DNA from: Piscicola geometra
Lineage: Eukaryota > Annelida > Clitellata > Hirudinida > Piscicolidae
DNA: 64,000 bases
NCBI GenBank assembly: GCA_943735955.1
Contig: OX030957.1
Coordinates: 13,624,861-13,688,860 of the forward strand
Direction: 5' to 3'
The notes beneath the pieces are model-generated. The model did no database searches. It saw only the letters and a program-made list of their open reading frames with translations, and was not told the DNA's origin. Position 1 is the first letter of the stretch, and each line of letters opens with the position of its first letter. Shown here piece by piece: positions 1 through 33,703 of this stretch. The position numbers were made by a program, and so were the translations under genes.

Positions 1-20008
<20,008 letters not shown>

Positions 20009-20212
20009 GGGGGGTCAAGGCCACTATTGACTTCTTCAACCTCTGAGGGCTTGAGGTTGGATGGGGGTTAGATGGGGGTTTGAGCTGCTAAATGGTGGTT
20101 GTTGGGCTGTATAGAGGATGGTTGTGGATGGGTTGTTGAAGGATGGTGCGGTCAGCAATGTGTTGATTTGTGAGAGTCATTGTTATGGTTCTAATATAAA
20201 GTTGGAGGGAAA

Positions 20213-20218
20213 AATAAA
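20213..20218 (+). promoter_or_regulatory. Candidate polyadenylation signal for the HSPA12 gene
   Basis: AATAAA lies about 205 bases after the stop codon at 20008, in a plausible 3' UTR. This is a sequence match only. Confidence 0.45.
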
Positions 20219-20619
20219 ATGGCCCATATTTTGCATTACGTGGAAACCTAGTTTTTTTAGCGTGCCTGGTTAAAAAATGACCATATATTTTAAAATAAAA
20301 ATGTATCACTTATATACGGGCATTTCGCAAATCCTCATGCCATCTTTGAATATATACGAACACACCTATCTAAGAATATTCGTCTTCCCGCGTCTGAAGT
20401 GACAAATGCCTTTTTACTGCGTTGATGCTTCAGTGGCTTCATCCTGCTTCAGCGGCGTCATCCTGCTTCAGTGGCTTCATCTTGCTTCTGCGGCGTCATC
20501 CTGCTTCTGCGGCTTAAATGCTTCTCGCTTTTGCAAGCATTTCTGTATATTGCGCTCATTTATGCGACCATCGTTTTATGGCATTTTATAAGTATGCACT
20601 ATTTAACTTCATCTTCGTT

Positions 20620-20900
20620 TTGATGTATTTGACTTTTATTATTAAACTAATTAACTATATTATTATTAAACTATTTAATTATATTATTATTAAACTATTT
20701 AACTATATTATTATTAATTTATATATTATTGTTAAACTATAGAACTATATTATTATTAAACTATAGAACTATATTATTATTAAACTATTAAACTATATTA
20801 TTATTAATTTATTTAACTGTTAAACTATATTACTATCAATTAATCAACTATATTATTATTCAAATGTTTGACTATATTATTTTAAACCATTCAGCTATAG
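20620..20900. repeat. AT-rich tandem tract between HSPA12 and VWDE
   Basis: Imperfect repeats of TATTATTATTAAACTATTTA. No gene is seen between 20009 and 21618. Confidence 0.75.
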
Positions 20901-21430
20901 TATTAAACTATACAGTTCTCAACTCACTGTCTTCGTCTTCAACTGTGTTGTCGACTTGACTTCAACTTCAACTTCCATTTCAGACTTCATTTTGACCTTT
21001 TAATCGAACATTACTTGACTTCCTGATCGATTTCGATCGCTTGAATGGTCTTACCTATGCGCAGTATTCACGTCTGTCTTGAGACGTTTTACTGTATGGA
21101 AGAATATCTCGAATTGTATTAAATTATTCGTTTTTGATAATTCACCGATTCTGATTCAAGGCTTCATCACTTCAGTATAGATGCCTTAGTCGTGGAAAGG
21201 CCAAACTCACCAGTTGAGTTCATCATCAAGGAAGCTTGAAAGTGCCTGTCGGAATTGTTACTTGATTGTTTTCATTGTGTGTGGAACTAGATCGACTCTA
21301 AATCGACATATCTGTGCCATTCAATCTGAAGCCTTGTAGTGTGCATTGCTGACTACCATTCTGAGAGGTGTGTCTTCATTCACACATCGAATTTTTGATT
21401 ATAAATAAAAGTTCGTTTATAAATTAAAGG

Positions 21431-21436
21431 TTTATT
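21431..21436 (-). promoter_or_regulatory. Candidate polyadenylation signal for the VWDE gene
   Basis: AATAAA on the - strand, about 185 bases downstream of the stop at 21619. Sequence match only. Confidence 0.35.
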
Positions 21437-21618
21437 CGTCTCTTCAAGAGTATCATTCGATAATCATGATTAATCAACACGTCAAGCGGATCGACAGTGA
21501 AACGATCTGGGCTGATTAGGAAAATGTTTTAATTGAACCCATCAAATTAACTTCCTCACTTATAGTTTAATTTAATTAGCATCTCATTGTTCTGCATGTC
21601 AATGTTTCACCCAATCGT

Positions 21619-24600
21619 CTATTCAAGCTCATCGAAGAATCGGATCTCGAACCGTTCGACGAGGCCACAGCGGTGCGTCAGCGTCACGACGATGCCCGCC
21701 AAGCGCTGCTCGTACTCGGGAACGTCGTAGCTGCAGAGGTTTGAGTTCGTAATCGTGAACATTTATTTCGTACATTATTTTTAATTTTCAATTAAAATAT
21801 GAATTTAAAAATTCAAAATTATTGAACATTTATTTTTTTAATGATTTATATGTATGATTAAAATGAATTCAAGTATAAAAAAAATTTCTATAAAATGGAA
21901 AAAAATTTACAAATGCAAAAAGAACCTTATAAGACCAGTGTGACTGATGCTTATGTACTGCACGGTGTCTTCAATGCCCCTGGGAAGTTGGATCTTGAAG
22001 ACTGATTCAGGCGTGAGGGGGTAGTGGCTGATGATCTGCTTGTTCTGGAGGCCTCCTGCCTGCACGTCCCAGTACTGCGTTGTGTCTCTGCTTGGCGGTG
22101 TGTCTGTTTGTGTGTGGAAGGGAAAGAGAGGTGTGTGTATGTCTGTGTGTGTTTATTTGAATACGCATGAAATATTACTTCAAATTTTATTTCTCTTTGA
22201 CCATCTACTTGTGAAACTCACTCAAACACTCATTTTCGCGCGTGTGGAGAATTCCTTTTGACGTCAAGTTCACATGATAGACCACCTCAGCTCCACTGCA
22301 CGCATCTTCCACCTTCACATCGAGCACACAGCTCAGCGGCCGCTCAACTTTCGATGCGAATACAATCTGATCACTGCCTTCAGCGCCCAAGTACCCATCG
22401 ATCTCGTTGCGACAGTCGGATTCCCCGGTGATTTTGAGTGAGTCGATGCACTGGAAGGGCGGCAGAGGCTCGAAGTAAGCGACGAGATCGTGCATTTCCA
22501 GGTGCCGAGTCACAAATGCTTCCCGAATGAAAGGCGCTTCTGGGTGTTTCAATGAAAGCATTTGTAAAATGTTAAAATTAATAAAAATGATTTGAATTAA
22601 TAAAAATTGTTATTTAAAAGTGTAAAATTCAAAATGAAGAACCTCTGTGTACGAATTGTGAGGTGCTTTTATCAGGGTGGCAGTGCATGCAGCAGTTGTC
22701 CTGGTCGCTTTCTCCAGGCAAGTAACACGTGTTGCCGATGTGACAAGTGTTCTCCTGTGTGTTTGTGAGATAAGGTCTTTTGCACAAGTTTTATTGCTAT
22801 TTATAATATAATATTCATAAGTTAATGAAATCTGTTGCTTGCCTTGGCGTATTATAAAAGACATCATCATCATCATCCCTATCCTCATTATCATCATCAT
22901 CATCCCCATCATCATTATCATCATCATCAAAGAGAACGAACCTTGCTAGAACATCGTGTTCGAGATTCTTCGCAAACGCAGTCGAAGCACTTGGAGCTGA
23001 AGACGACATACTTGTTGAGAGCGGTGAAGTGGAAGTGTTCATTGATGGACATCTCCAGCGAGAACACCTCCATGTCTCGCGGACTTCTCGGCAGGGGAAC
23101 CAAAACCTGCTCAAAGTTCACGAACCTGCCCTTCACTCTGAACTCTTCCGTCACGGAATCGTCGTTTAAGCTGGTCTTGGTTTGGAAAGAATCGCTTTAT
23201 TGATTTTGAATGTTATTATTTAAAATATTATTTGTTTTTAAATTAATAAATAAATATATAAATAATATATTTATATAAATAAAACTAAGAATCACCAATT
23301 GTTTGACGATGCAGGTGATGTTGTCGTCAGCCTTGAACTTCTTGCCAAACACCTTAGAACAAGTTCATTTCGTTCGTTTACGATCATATATTCAGATATT
23401 CCAACTTTGTCCTTTTATTAAATTGCGCATTATATACTAGAACAGAGTTTTCTTAGGGTAAAGATTAGATTCTCAACAAAATAGTAATGGAACATGAAAA
23501 GTTTCTATAGCGCAGCCTCATTCTGGAACGGGACGAATTCTAAAACACCCAACTCTACCTTGATGTTGTCGCACTGTGAAACCTCGTTGTCGCACAAGCC
23601 ATCGTTGGCTAGACGAACATCCTGATCGAGGAATATTTCAAAATCAAAGCTTTATTTGTAACTCATGTTGAAGAGATTTTGATAAGAAACATCATAGTGA
23701 AAACCTACAAACGTAAACAAAATCGAGTCTTTCATATTTTCTGCAAACTTGTTCACAAATCCAACCCAAAAGTAAAATTATTCAAACTTTATACGATTTC
23801 TATTCAATAAAAAAAATAATGTCAAGTTACGTAGGGTGAGGCAGACATATCGGCTCCACAGTAGCTGCCCGTCCAGCCGGCATGGCACAGGCACGTCCTG
23901 TTGACGCACCTGCCGTGGTTCGAACAGGCCTGTGGACACACGTCTGCCAACACTGCCTTGTTCAACTGCACGCCATTTAAAGTCATTTTATTAATTTAAC
24001 TTGTAATATTTTAATAATATTTATAATGTTTTAACTAAATGCAATAAATATGAAAATTAAACATGTTTTCAAAGACCAGGGAAATGAAAAGTAACAGAGC
24101 TAATCCATGGAAAAGATAATTTGAAGAAAGAATGACAGGGAATATCTTGTCTACCAATGCTCCACTCATAAACTAAAATGTTACAAAATTAAGTCTATAT
24201 AGTATAGTATATAGTATAGTATTAAATCCATAACGTTAATAAATGAACTAACGTAAAGCCTCTCCTTGTTTATTTTGCTGCTCGCTTTGGCAATGATCTG
24301 TTTCAAGGTCATTTCCACCCACTCTTCGGAACCTGTCATCTGTATCGTCGAGAATTCCATCAGAACTTAACTGTTCTACGTCTCCATTTACAGGATACTC
24401 CGCGACAATTAATTTTGATTATTACGATAACAAACCATTCAAAAACTGAATATAGAAGAGATTTGCAGAAAGAGTTTACAGAGACGAGTTCAACCTGGAC
24501 GTCAATGACACACGACTTGAGCAGGGTCTGCACTTCGGCGTTATCAAGGTGGTGGATGTAGGCGCTGATGTAGGCAGACTGGAACGAAGCCAGACACACT

Positions 24601-25120
24601 CTCTCTGCTTCCCGCTTGTCCTTCTTTTCCACCAACTTAATGGAAGAAAACACTTTTTAGTAGAACAGATTTTATGAATTTATTGCGTATTATTGTGTTA
24701 TTATAAAGTAATTGTAGAGCAACTTATTCCATTAAAGTCATTGAAAGCATTAGCAAGAGATTCGTAGTTGGAAGCCTACTTCTCCGGTGAACGAGTCGTT
24801 ATGCACGAATTCCGAGTTGAAGTAGTCGTCAGCGAAGTCGTTAATGTGAGGGTCTCGTGCGATCTCATTAGCCGACCTTTTCCTCCTCCGTCCACCCATT
24901 CCAGATTGCCTGCTTTTAGCGCGTATTTTCACTTCTTCAGTTACCGACTTTCCGTTTTTTTGCTCGAATCTGCCTTCTGAGTTATAAACGTCGTTCTGGT
25001 AATCGCAAGTGATGGTGTCTTTGTTGCAGTGACAGAAGGACTCTTCTTTCAGGATCTGAGAGTCCATCCACTTCAAGTCAACCTTCGCTCGGAAGAGAGA
25101 GTCTTTGTCGGCAACTCTGC

Positions 25121-25193
<73 letters not shown>

Positions 25194-28100
25194 ATGTTGT
25201 TGTTGTTGGAAAGGCAAAGAGTGTGAAAGTTGATGCTGGGTGAGTATTTAAGTTTTTATAATTAAAGTTTTCAAAATAAAAATATGTTTTATTAACATCT
25301 TTTACACTTTTCAAGTTACTATAAACCACCAAACTCTAAAATAAACTCTGAAAATCTTCAAAGAAGCACCACAAACCTCCAACTGTCCATGAATTCACAC
25401 GTTGCAGCATGATGTCCACACGCTTCCCCTTCGACTGGGGTGCGGTGAGACCCGTCGGAGAGCTCAAAATCATTGTTCCTCACTCCATCAAACGTGCCAC
25501 AGAGTCCTCTCGTAGCGTTGAAATCGTCGGATGAAGCGTGGATGTAAATGTTCACCCACTGTTCCATCACCTCGAACTGGATGTAGGCTCCGGTGGGTAA
25601 GTGGATCTGTCGCGTGTAGGCGGGGAAGAGTCGGTTAGGAGCTACATCGCTTTGGATCATGGTCCGTTTGCCGTTCATTTTTCGGTTCTTTCTTTTAACG
25701 CAAGTGAGCGATTTCAAGCGATAAATTAGTTCACGGGAATTTTTAACAAAACACAAAATCTTCCAAATCTCGCAAAAAAAGATCATCTCACAGTGTACTT
25801 TCTGCCGTCATCGTGTTCGTAGACGTTGAGTCCCTTCGCGAAGTTTCCTCCCTGTTCCAAGACGTGCGCGTGGATGGTGTTCCACCCGTTGGGGAAGTTG
25901 GTGCCTGAGGCGTGGTTTCTGGGCACCCGGGTGCACCTGTCGACCACGATGACGTCATCCTGCACCGCCACCGCCACTGCGCAGTTGCAGGTCGCCGTGG
26001 CGCACTTTTGCATTCTTGCGTGCACCTGGAGTTGTGGTGGTCGTTAGGGGGGAGGGGGTGGTCGTTTGGAGGGAGTTGTGATGGTGGTTTGGGGGGAGGG
26101 GGTGGTTGTTTGGAGGGAGTTGTGGTGGTGGTTTGGGGGGAGGGGGTGGTTGTTTGGAGGGAGTTGTGGTGGTGGTTTGGGGGGAGGGGGTGGTTGTTTG
26201 GAGGGAGTTGTGGTGGTTGTTTGGAGGGAGGAGGGAGTTGTTTGGAGAGAGTTGTGGTGGTGGTTTGGGGGGAGGAGGGGGTTGTTTGTTGGTGCTAGTA
26301 GTTGTTGTGGTGGTTTGTTGGTGCTAGTAGTTGTTGTGGTTGTTTGTTGGTGCTATTAGTTGTTGTGGTTGTTTGTTGGTGCTAGTAGTTGTTGTGGTTG
26401 TTTGTTGGTGCTAGTAGTTGTTGTGGTTCTTGGTTGTTGGTGGTAGTAGTTGTGTTTGTGGAAAGATAATTTTAGTGTTGTTGGTGACGGTTGTGATAAC
26501 TGATGTTGATTTTTTTCATTTGTTAATTGAGGGGTGGTTACTGGTCTTTATTGTTTATGTGTTTTTGCTAGTGTAATGTAAAAGGCAATATAAACAAATA
26601 AAAAGAACAAAAGAAAGTAAAAAAATATTTAAACAAATTGTTTTATAAATTATTATAAGAATAAATTATTGGGACCTTTATTGGGAACTTGGTGCTCTCA
26701 TACAACACAAACTCTCCTTCTTTGTATGCGTGGTACATCCTGCAAGCCATTAAAAATGAATGAAATTTGAAATAACTAATAACTTCTAAACCTAAAATCA
26801 ATGACTTCTAAACATAAAATCAATGACTTCTAAACCTAAAATCAATTACTTCTAAACATAAAATCAATAAATTTTAAATGCAAATAATTTTACGCTATAA
26901 ATAATAGCATTTAAAAGATAAAGAGTGTCTTTGGTTTAGTGTGCCCATGGATATCTAGAACTAATGGTTACTTAATTTAACATATGTAGCAATTGTAGCA
27001 TTCCCAGGTTTGGCTTACTTACAGGCGGTCAAAGGTCAGCATGTGGGGGTCACCGTGGGATGTGCATAGACCAGTCTTGCCGTTCGATGAAAAGACCTGA
27101 TGGTGAAGTTATTAGTGGATAATTGGTTTGTCTTCCATGCGATCTTGAGCACCTTTATGTCAGGGATTTGGTAGTCGTTCCAGATGCTCGAGGCAACGGT
27201 AGTGGAAATCTTCTTGAATCTGCAGTTTGGAGAATCTTTACAAGTTTACGGAATCGTTTCTAGAAAAATTTAAAGTTTGGCTTTGATAGAAGTGATTAGT
27301 GTATTGGTGAGTAGAAAGAATAGTCATGAATGTTATCAGACAAAAAAGATTTAAATTGCACGTCAAAAGTTGGGGTTTAGTTTGCGAATACCTAATGATC
27401 TTTTCCTTCCTGCCATCGTCGTAGAAGTCTCTGACGGCCTTCACCTTCAGCTTGTGCACCTTGAAGGAGGTCACTGAATGCTTAAACACCACTCAGTATG
27501 GCCCTCTCTCTTCAAACCACAACACGAAGTTGAAGATTTAAACTCGAAATGTGGCATGAGTTGTCTCAGGACACAAAGCTTCGAAGTCGTGTTCAATAAT
27601 GGAGATATGATTTCGAAACAAATGGAATAATGGTAATAATAATAAGAATTTGTGAAAATAATAATTTGTCTTATTCTTATTACCCCTATTATTATTCTAA
27701 TTATTATTTCAAACAAAATGGACATTTTAAAAAGACAGAGATGAACAGAACATGCCTTGTTCCAGTTGAGAGGGGTCAACTCAATGGAACAGTCTCCGAA
27801 GACCACCTGCTGGTGCTCCTCACTGTCGCCGTCTGTGTGTGGTCGTATTTGGAAGATTTGGAAGGGTCGGTGTGCAAAAAAGGTTTAGGTAAGGGTCAAG
27901 CTTGGGTAAGGGTCAGGCTTGGGTAAGGGTTAGGCTTGAGTAAGGGTCAGGCTTGGGTAAGAGAAAGGGTTGTGGTGCAAAAAAAGGTTGTTTGGAAAAT
28001 CTGGTTTGTAGGAGAGATGGGTGGTTTAGTGGGGGTGAATTTTGAAGGTGGTGGGTTTGGAATGGAAGTGGGTGAAGTTTGAAAGAGAAAGGTGTAATTT

Positions 28101-29703
28101 TGGCGAAGGAGGGTGGCTTTGGATAGAAGGGAGTGGGATTTTGGAGATCGATCCGTGAAAAGAGTGTAAAAGCAATAGTTTTGAAATTATAGAAAAAATC
28201 GAAAAATACAATATAAAGAGATAGAACCAGATTATCTCTGTTCTTATGACACGCTTTCAAAGCTTCGTTTAAATAACGCTGTATTTTTTGTATAAATACT
28301 AACTTATTTTCTACAGCTATTGAACCAGGAAAAGCCTCATAAAAGCTCATCTTACCATAAAGTTTATTTCATTTATCTCACCATATTCCAGTTCCACATG
28401 GATCTTGCACACACTCTCATACTCCGCCATGCACACCACAGGCACTGTCGCTTGGATGGCAATCTCGCCAGCCTCAAGCGCCTCCGAGACCGTCAGCGAG
28501 TCGTTCATTACCTGCAAAGTAATTCATCGACGGGCGGGTGGGTGGGAAGTAGAGGTCGGACCGGGTACCCGATCTGGCCAAGTACCCGCGGGACTCCCGC
28601 GGGAACGGGAATGAAAACTAATTCCGAGACGGGAAAAGTCGGGAACCGGGAATAGGTTTTTGGGACGGGAACGGGATTCAACATTCAAATCGGGAACGGG
28701 AAAAGACGGGAACGGGAATCAACTTTTAAATCGGGAACGGGATAAACGGGAATAAAAGTTATTGGGATTGGATTGGATTCCAAGTATGTAAGTCTCTATT
28801 TCAAAGATACTCCGTACTTAATATAAGTATTAAATGCCAGAGAAATGTATAACGAAGCCACCATTGCCAATGGCAAAATCTCCAACACTACATTTGAAGT
28901 GGTTATGGCGAGTCCAAATATTAGGGAGATTAGAACAAATGGGTGATGATGAAAACTTGTCAGATGAAATCAAAATGGTCAGTTATATTATTTTTATTTA
29001 ATAAATAAATACTTTGAATTTGAATGATTAATTTCCAAATGATTAATTTTTCAGTTGATCATTTCGACAAAAGAAAAGATGCCCATTGATCTTATTCATA
29101 TGACAGCATGTCTGTTACATCCCCAGTATGAAAGAATAATAGGAAAAAGTTTGGGATAGAAGAGAAATAAATACCAAGACTTTCATTAGAGAAAATTTAA
29201 TTCTATTTTGAACAGCCAGACCAAGGTGCAGTGCCGTTGAGAAAAAAAACAAATGATGGTTATTTAGACATATTATATTTGTTTTTATACGTAAAAATTA
29301 TAATAAAATTATTATATTATCAAATTATACGAATGATTTTATATTTGCAGCTGTGGAGAATAAGAATGTCATCAAAAAACATATTTCTAACATTATTGAA
29401 GAATTAGTTATAATGAACGAAGAAAAAAATTCACAAGAGGATGAATTGTACAAATATTCACAATTACGTCCCAACAAAATTGAAGATTATAAAGATGTTT
29501 TATTTTATTTGAGTAAAATGAGCAATTTTAAAATACTACAAGAAGTAGCCAAAAAAATTTTTGTATATCTGCAAGTTATATTCCCTGTGAACGGAATTTT
29601 TCAACATGTGGTCGTTCAACTTCAGACCCAAAATCATCTAATTTGAAAGCTAAAACTTTTGACGGTTTAAACCGTGTGAAAAGACTTGATTGAATTACTC
29701 AAA

Positions 29704-29737
<34 letters not shown>

Positions 29738-32700
29738 TCAATTTCTATAGCGCTCTTTCCTCAAATTCAAGAGCGCTGGTAAATGAATGTGTTAAACAGA
29801 TATGTCTTCAGATCCGTACGAAAAGTAAATAATGAAATAGAAGTAGTTAAATAAGGAGGTGATAAGTTTCAAATATATGGAACATCTTTAAAGAAGGGTC
29901 ATCTAAGTAAGGTAATAATTGTCTAATACGTCAGTTTTCAATTAGACATAAACAGTCATGTGTAGAAGATTCGTTCTAACAGTCTGTCCTTCATCTGCAG
30001 AGCTCATCTGCCTTGTGAAGTAGGTATCTAGTGGGTTCTTGCAAACTGTGCATTAGTGCTCAATTTGAGGCCTTGGCACTTCTTCCTTTTAAAATAAGTT
30101 TTTATTGTAGTCCGTTAGACAGTTATTGGTTGAAGATTGACTAACTTCAAAACTTTCATTTCAATAAATATTTTAAATTTAATTCGTGTTTTTTTATTTT
30201 ATTAAAATAAATATTCTCTGACTTTCAAATAATAAATTTTAAGAAATGTTAGGACTAGCAAGTTTGGGACCAGTGAAAACGGGAGCGAAAATGAATAAAA
30301 ACAAAAAAGTTTCGGGAACGGGTCGGGACCGGGAATCGAGTCGCGGGAACGGGACGGGACGGGAATCAAAATTCTGATGTCCCATCAAAACGGGACGGGA
30401 CGGGAATCAAAATTCTGATGTCCCATCGGGAACGGGACGGGACGGGAAAACAAATTTCGGGAACGGGACGGGACGGGAAAAGAAAATTTGGGAACGGGAC
30501 GGAACCGGGAATGAAAAATCGTCTATGTCCGACCTCTAGTGGGAAGTTGAAGATTAAATGGGTGAGATATAAAGTTAGGAAGATGGATGGTTAAAATATT
30601 AATGGGTTTGTCGAGACCTTAAATTATGCAAATATTTGCTACATTTTTCTAAATTCTTTTTTCAATTGAAAAGATAATTACGTTTTTGCCATACTAAAAC
30701 AGTCTCATAAAAAAATGAAGTTCTATAAAATAAGGCCCAGACAAACCTTGATTCCCGCAAAGTGTTTTTTGCTGAGGATAGGGTGACTGGGCACCCCTTC
30801 ACCACTCCTCCATAAGGCTCGCACTTCGCAGTAAACCTAGGAAAAAGAAAGAAACTCTATCATTTATTTATTATTGTGTCATTAATGGTATACAAAGTCA
30901 AGTTGATAAACTAACTATTAGTTGATTTTTAATACTTTTATAATAAAAATGAAATGTTTTTAATAGATTTCCTTGAATTGGGAACAAATTACATAAATCA
31001 ATCGCAGACATTTTCTGCTTTTTGAACTCACGGTTGATCCTAGCTTGTTAGTCCAGCGACCACTGGTCAGCTGAGAACGCTTACGTTCAAACATCGTGTC
31101 CGACCACACCGGAGTGTAACGGTTCGTCGCCCTGTCTCCTTAGATTTTTTGGTTTGAAATAGCATGCTTTGATCTTGTTTAGAGTTTTTAACAATTGTTT
31201 TTCAGTTTATTAACGTATATTAACACTGGGAACAAGTTTTTAAGATTTTGTTGAATAAATAATTTTTCATAAAACCTTACCTTCTACAAACCAGTTCACT
31301 TCCAGCATCGTATCACCAGGAACTCGGCCTGGAATTTATTGAGAAATATAAATTTCGAACTTATTAATTTAGTAAAAAAATTAACTAAAAAATATGATCA
31401 TTAAACTTACCGTTAAAGCCCCTAAACTAATGCAGATGCAAATTCCAAATTGGAAACGAAAGACCTTGGTAGTCACAGTTGAAGACCATGGAGTCTTCCC
31501 GGTGGGCCACCCTCAAGGTCACTCTGCCAGTCAGAGGAGGGAAGTTTTCTGGCGTGGCAACCGGTCATTTGCCAATTAGAACGAACTTTAAATATCATGT
31601 TTGATTAAATAAATTAATCGTTCTTATCATTTAAAAAATAACCTTTAATAAAAATAATAGTAAAAAAGAGGAGTCAATTAATAATAATAATAATTTCTAT
31701 TTATAATGCTTCAGAGCATTATTAATGTTTTATAGTTCATAAAACGGAAAAAAATTAACTGAAAACTTAAAACTATCGAAAATGAAACACCACAGCGCAC
31801 TGCATGCAAACCTGTGCAGTCTGGAGTGAAGCCGTTCATGGAGTTCGTGCCATTGGGACACTTGCTTTCAAGGCCTGCAAGTGATTCAAGTGACATCATC
31901 TCACTTTTAATATTATTTAGAACGAAAACAAACTTATGAACAATTAAAAATAGAAATGTTATGCTACTTTTGGTCTTTAAGAGATAAATGGAAGGATCTC
32001 TAAAGCTCCTTCTCACCAGCGCAGTATGCAGATTCGTGCAGTGGTGGGTTGTTGAGACGGTACGTGAAGAAGCCATCACAGTTCGCTACTTGCATCTCCC
32101 ATTGCCTGCATTGCGAAGTTGAAAACATTGAAGCAACTTCACTTCACTTTCAGCGTTTTCTATTTATAACAAAAAACCTGAAACACTCGTTGCCGCTGTG
32201 GGAAACACAAGCAGAGACAAACTTGATCTCTCCCGCTGTCTCCGGGTGGTTTCCTTTGGGGATTTCAAAGCACAATTTGAACTTTTCATGTGGAGCTTTC
32301 TATTAACTGGCGTATTAAAAGTTTCTTCTCCTTTGCATTCTCTCCTTTCACTCACCTTTCAGCCAGATGGGCCACTTTGTTCCACAAGAGTTGAGTGCTG
32401 GCGCAGAAGTTGGCATGGTCCCACCAGCAGGTCCCTGAAGACAGTGTGCAGTACTTTTAAATGGAATTACGATGCAATTGTTTTCATATTATTTACATAT
32501 TATTATTTAATTTATAATTGTTTAGTGAATCTACCCAGCATTCTCGATCTATTCGAAGGGCCCAATAAATGTTGAAAGCAGATAATCTTATGACAGTATA
32601 AACAGTCTCACCATCATGATCATCATCATCGTCGTCGTCATGTGAAAACATATATGAGATGAAACGCGGATAACAATAAATTAATTTCTTTAAGCCATTT

Positions 32701-33703
32701 TTTATGTTCTTAAAAAGTATCAAAAGCTTTCAATCAATCAACCACGCTCAAAACCCTAACCTTGAAGCGGTACCAGCCGGGCTGGAGGTAGGTGTCGCTG
32801 ATGACGCCTTCATCGGAAGACAGGCGGTTGCTGACCCTTCTGTCCGGGTTGGTGATCACGAGATGGTTCGAGCAGGGGTGGTCTGTGGGTGGTTGTAGAT
32901 GGGAGTGGATGGGTTGTTGTGAGTGGATGTGGGTGGGTTGTGGATGGATTGTTGTGAGTGGATGTGGGTGGGTTGTGGATGGATTGTTGTGAGTGGATGT
33001 GGGTGGGTTGTGGATGGATTGTTGTGAGTATATGTGGGTGGGTTGTGGATGGATTGTTGTGAGTGGATTGGTTATGAATGGTTGTGACTGGGTTGTGAGT
33101 ATTTGGTTTTTAATTTGGTTGTTTAGGATTCTAAAATAAAGAATTGAGAAGAAAGTTGTATGGATGGAAATCTGATCAAAGGAATGCGATGGCTTATGTT
33201 TGAGGGACGTTCAAATGTTTTCACCAGCGGCAAATCTTTTGAATCTTTTCGTTGAATTCTGTGTGAGTTTGTATTTTGCGATTAATTCGTTAACTTGCCG
33301 TTCTTTAAATTAGCATGCTTTTGATGATCTCCATCGAGGAAACAAATGTAACTAAACTGTTGAAAACTCCCTTCAAAACTTACTTCGCTTTCATCTTTTG
33401 AATTCTCTTTGAAAATTAAATTGTAATTTTAAACACGATTTAGTGTTGAAAAAATCAATAAAAACATTATTTAATTTGTAAGCTTCAAGTGAATCGTTCT
33501 ACCTTCAATGTGATCTGTCAAGGCACAGTTTCCAAGGTTTCCAAGCAGTAATACCGAAACCCCTGCAAGTGACGGATTAGAAACTTGTGCTTCAAAAATA
33601 TTTATCGGTTTGAGCACTAAAAATTAAATTTCACTAGCATCCACCAAAAGCACAAAGCCATCTCAAACCAACCTAAGAATATAAACGCGAATGTTCCATT
33701 CAT
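21619..33703 (-). CDS. VWDE: VWDE-like secreted protein (D8C, VWD, EGF), 30 exons
   Basis: Exons in coding order: 33703-33673, 33562-33503, 32882-32761, 32434-32356, 32295-32178, 32105-32017, 31874-31812, 31548-31465, 31328-31281, 31138-31032, 30836-30747, 28511-28382, 27832-27756, 27480-27392, 27219-27153, 27096-27023, 26739-26676, 26025-25792, 25687-25377, 25116-24780, 24635-24495, 24339-24253, 23965-23831, 23621-23559, 23352-23296, 23175-22942, 22754-22643, 22539-22230, 22087-21926, 21730-21619. All phases agree, giving 1228 residues. Signal peptide: MNGTFAFIFLGVSVLLLGN, then CA. A D8C-like domain follows (exons 3-6: LQPGWYRF, CGTKWPIWL, VANCDGFFTYRL). The VWD domain starts CTSHGDPHMLTFD (exon 16) and includes GLCGTFDGVRNNDF (exon 19). 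One EGF domain (CPQACSNHGRCVNRTCLC) is in exon 23. Vertebrate VWDE has this order and is extracellular, with a reported role in appendage regeneration. The C-terminal two exons match nothing I recognise. Exons 13/14 and 28/29 have alternative splice choices. Confidence 0.9.
25125..25207. repeat. (TTG)n/(ATG) tract beside a VWDE acceptor
   Basis: On the - strand CAACAACATCAACAA repeats lead directly into the acceptor of exon 20 (25116). Confidence 0.9.
26040..26460. repeat. G/T-rich minisatellites in VWDE intron 17
   Basis: Units of about 45 bases containing GGGGGGAGGGGGTGGTTGTT fill 26040-26280. They are followed by ~34-base units containing TTGTTGGTGCTAGTAGTTGT to about 26450. On the coding (-) strand these are C/A-rich and precede exon 18. 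Confidence 0.85.
27885..27965. repeat. 17-bp tandem repeat in VWDE intron 12
   Basis: About five copies of GGGTAAGGGTCAGGCTT-type units. Confidence 0.75.
28550..30538. mobile_element. hAT family A, copy 1, in VWDE intron 11
   Basis: Terminal inverted repeats TAGAGGTCGGAC / GTCCGACCTCTA are flanked by a perfect 8-bp duplication GTGGGAAG (28542-28549 and 30539-30546). The ends carry repeated CGGGAACGGGA motifs. The AT-rich interior holds a transposase remnant on the + strand (about 29353-29700) with a damaged hAT dimerisation motif. A ~430-bp insertion (about 29709-30135) is absent from copy 2. Confidence 0.93.
29706..30135. mobile_element. SINE-like insertion inside hAT copy 1
   Basis: Compared with hAT copy 2, this segment interrupts the sequence between ACTCAAAAACAA and GACTAACTTC. 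It begins with a (CAAT)n run followed by ATTTCTATAGCGCTC, the usual look of a SINE or LINE tail in inverse orientation. A similar tail fragment occurs at about 39957-40020. Confidence 0.6.
32880..33110. repeat. 32-bp minisatellite in VWDE intron 2
   Basis: Units containing GGATTGTTGTGAGTGGATGT and GGGTGGGTTGT repeat about six times, starting at the exon 3 acceptor. On the coding strand they are C/A-rich. Confidence 0.85.

Noticed and set aside
22221..22230. VWDE exon 28 donor TTGA|GTGAGT instead of AATGA|GTGTTT
   Set aside because: GTGAGT is a better consensus, but it breaks the frame of exon 29. The weaker GTGTTT donor keeps it.
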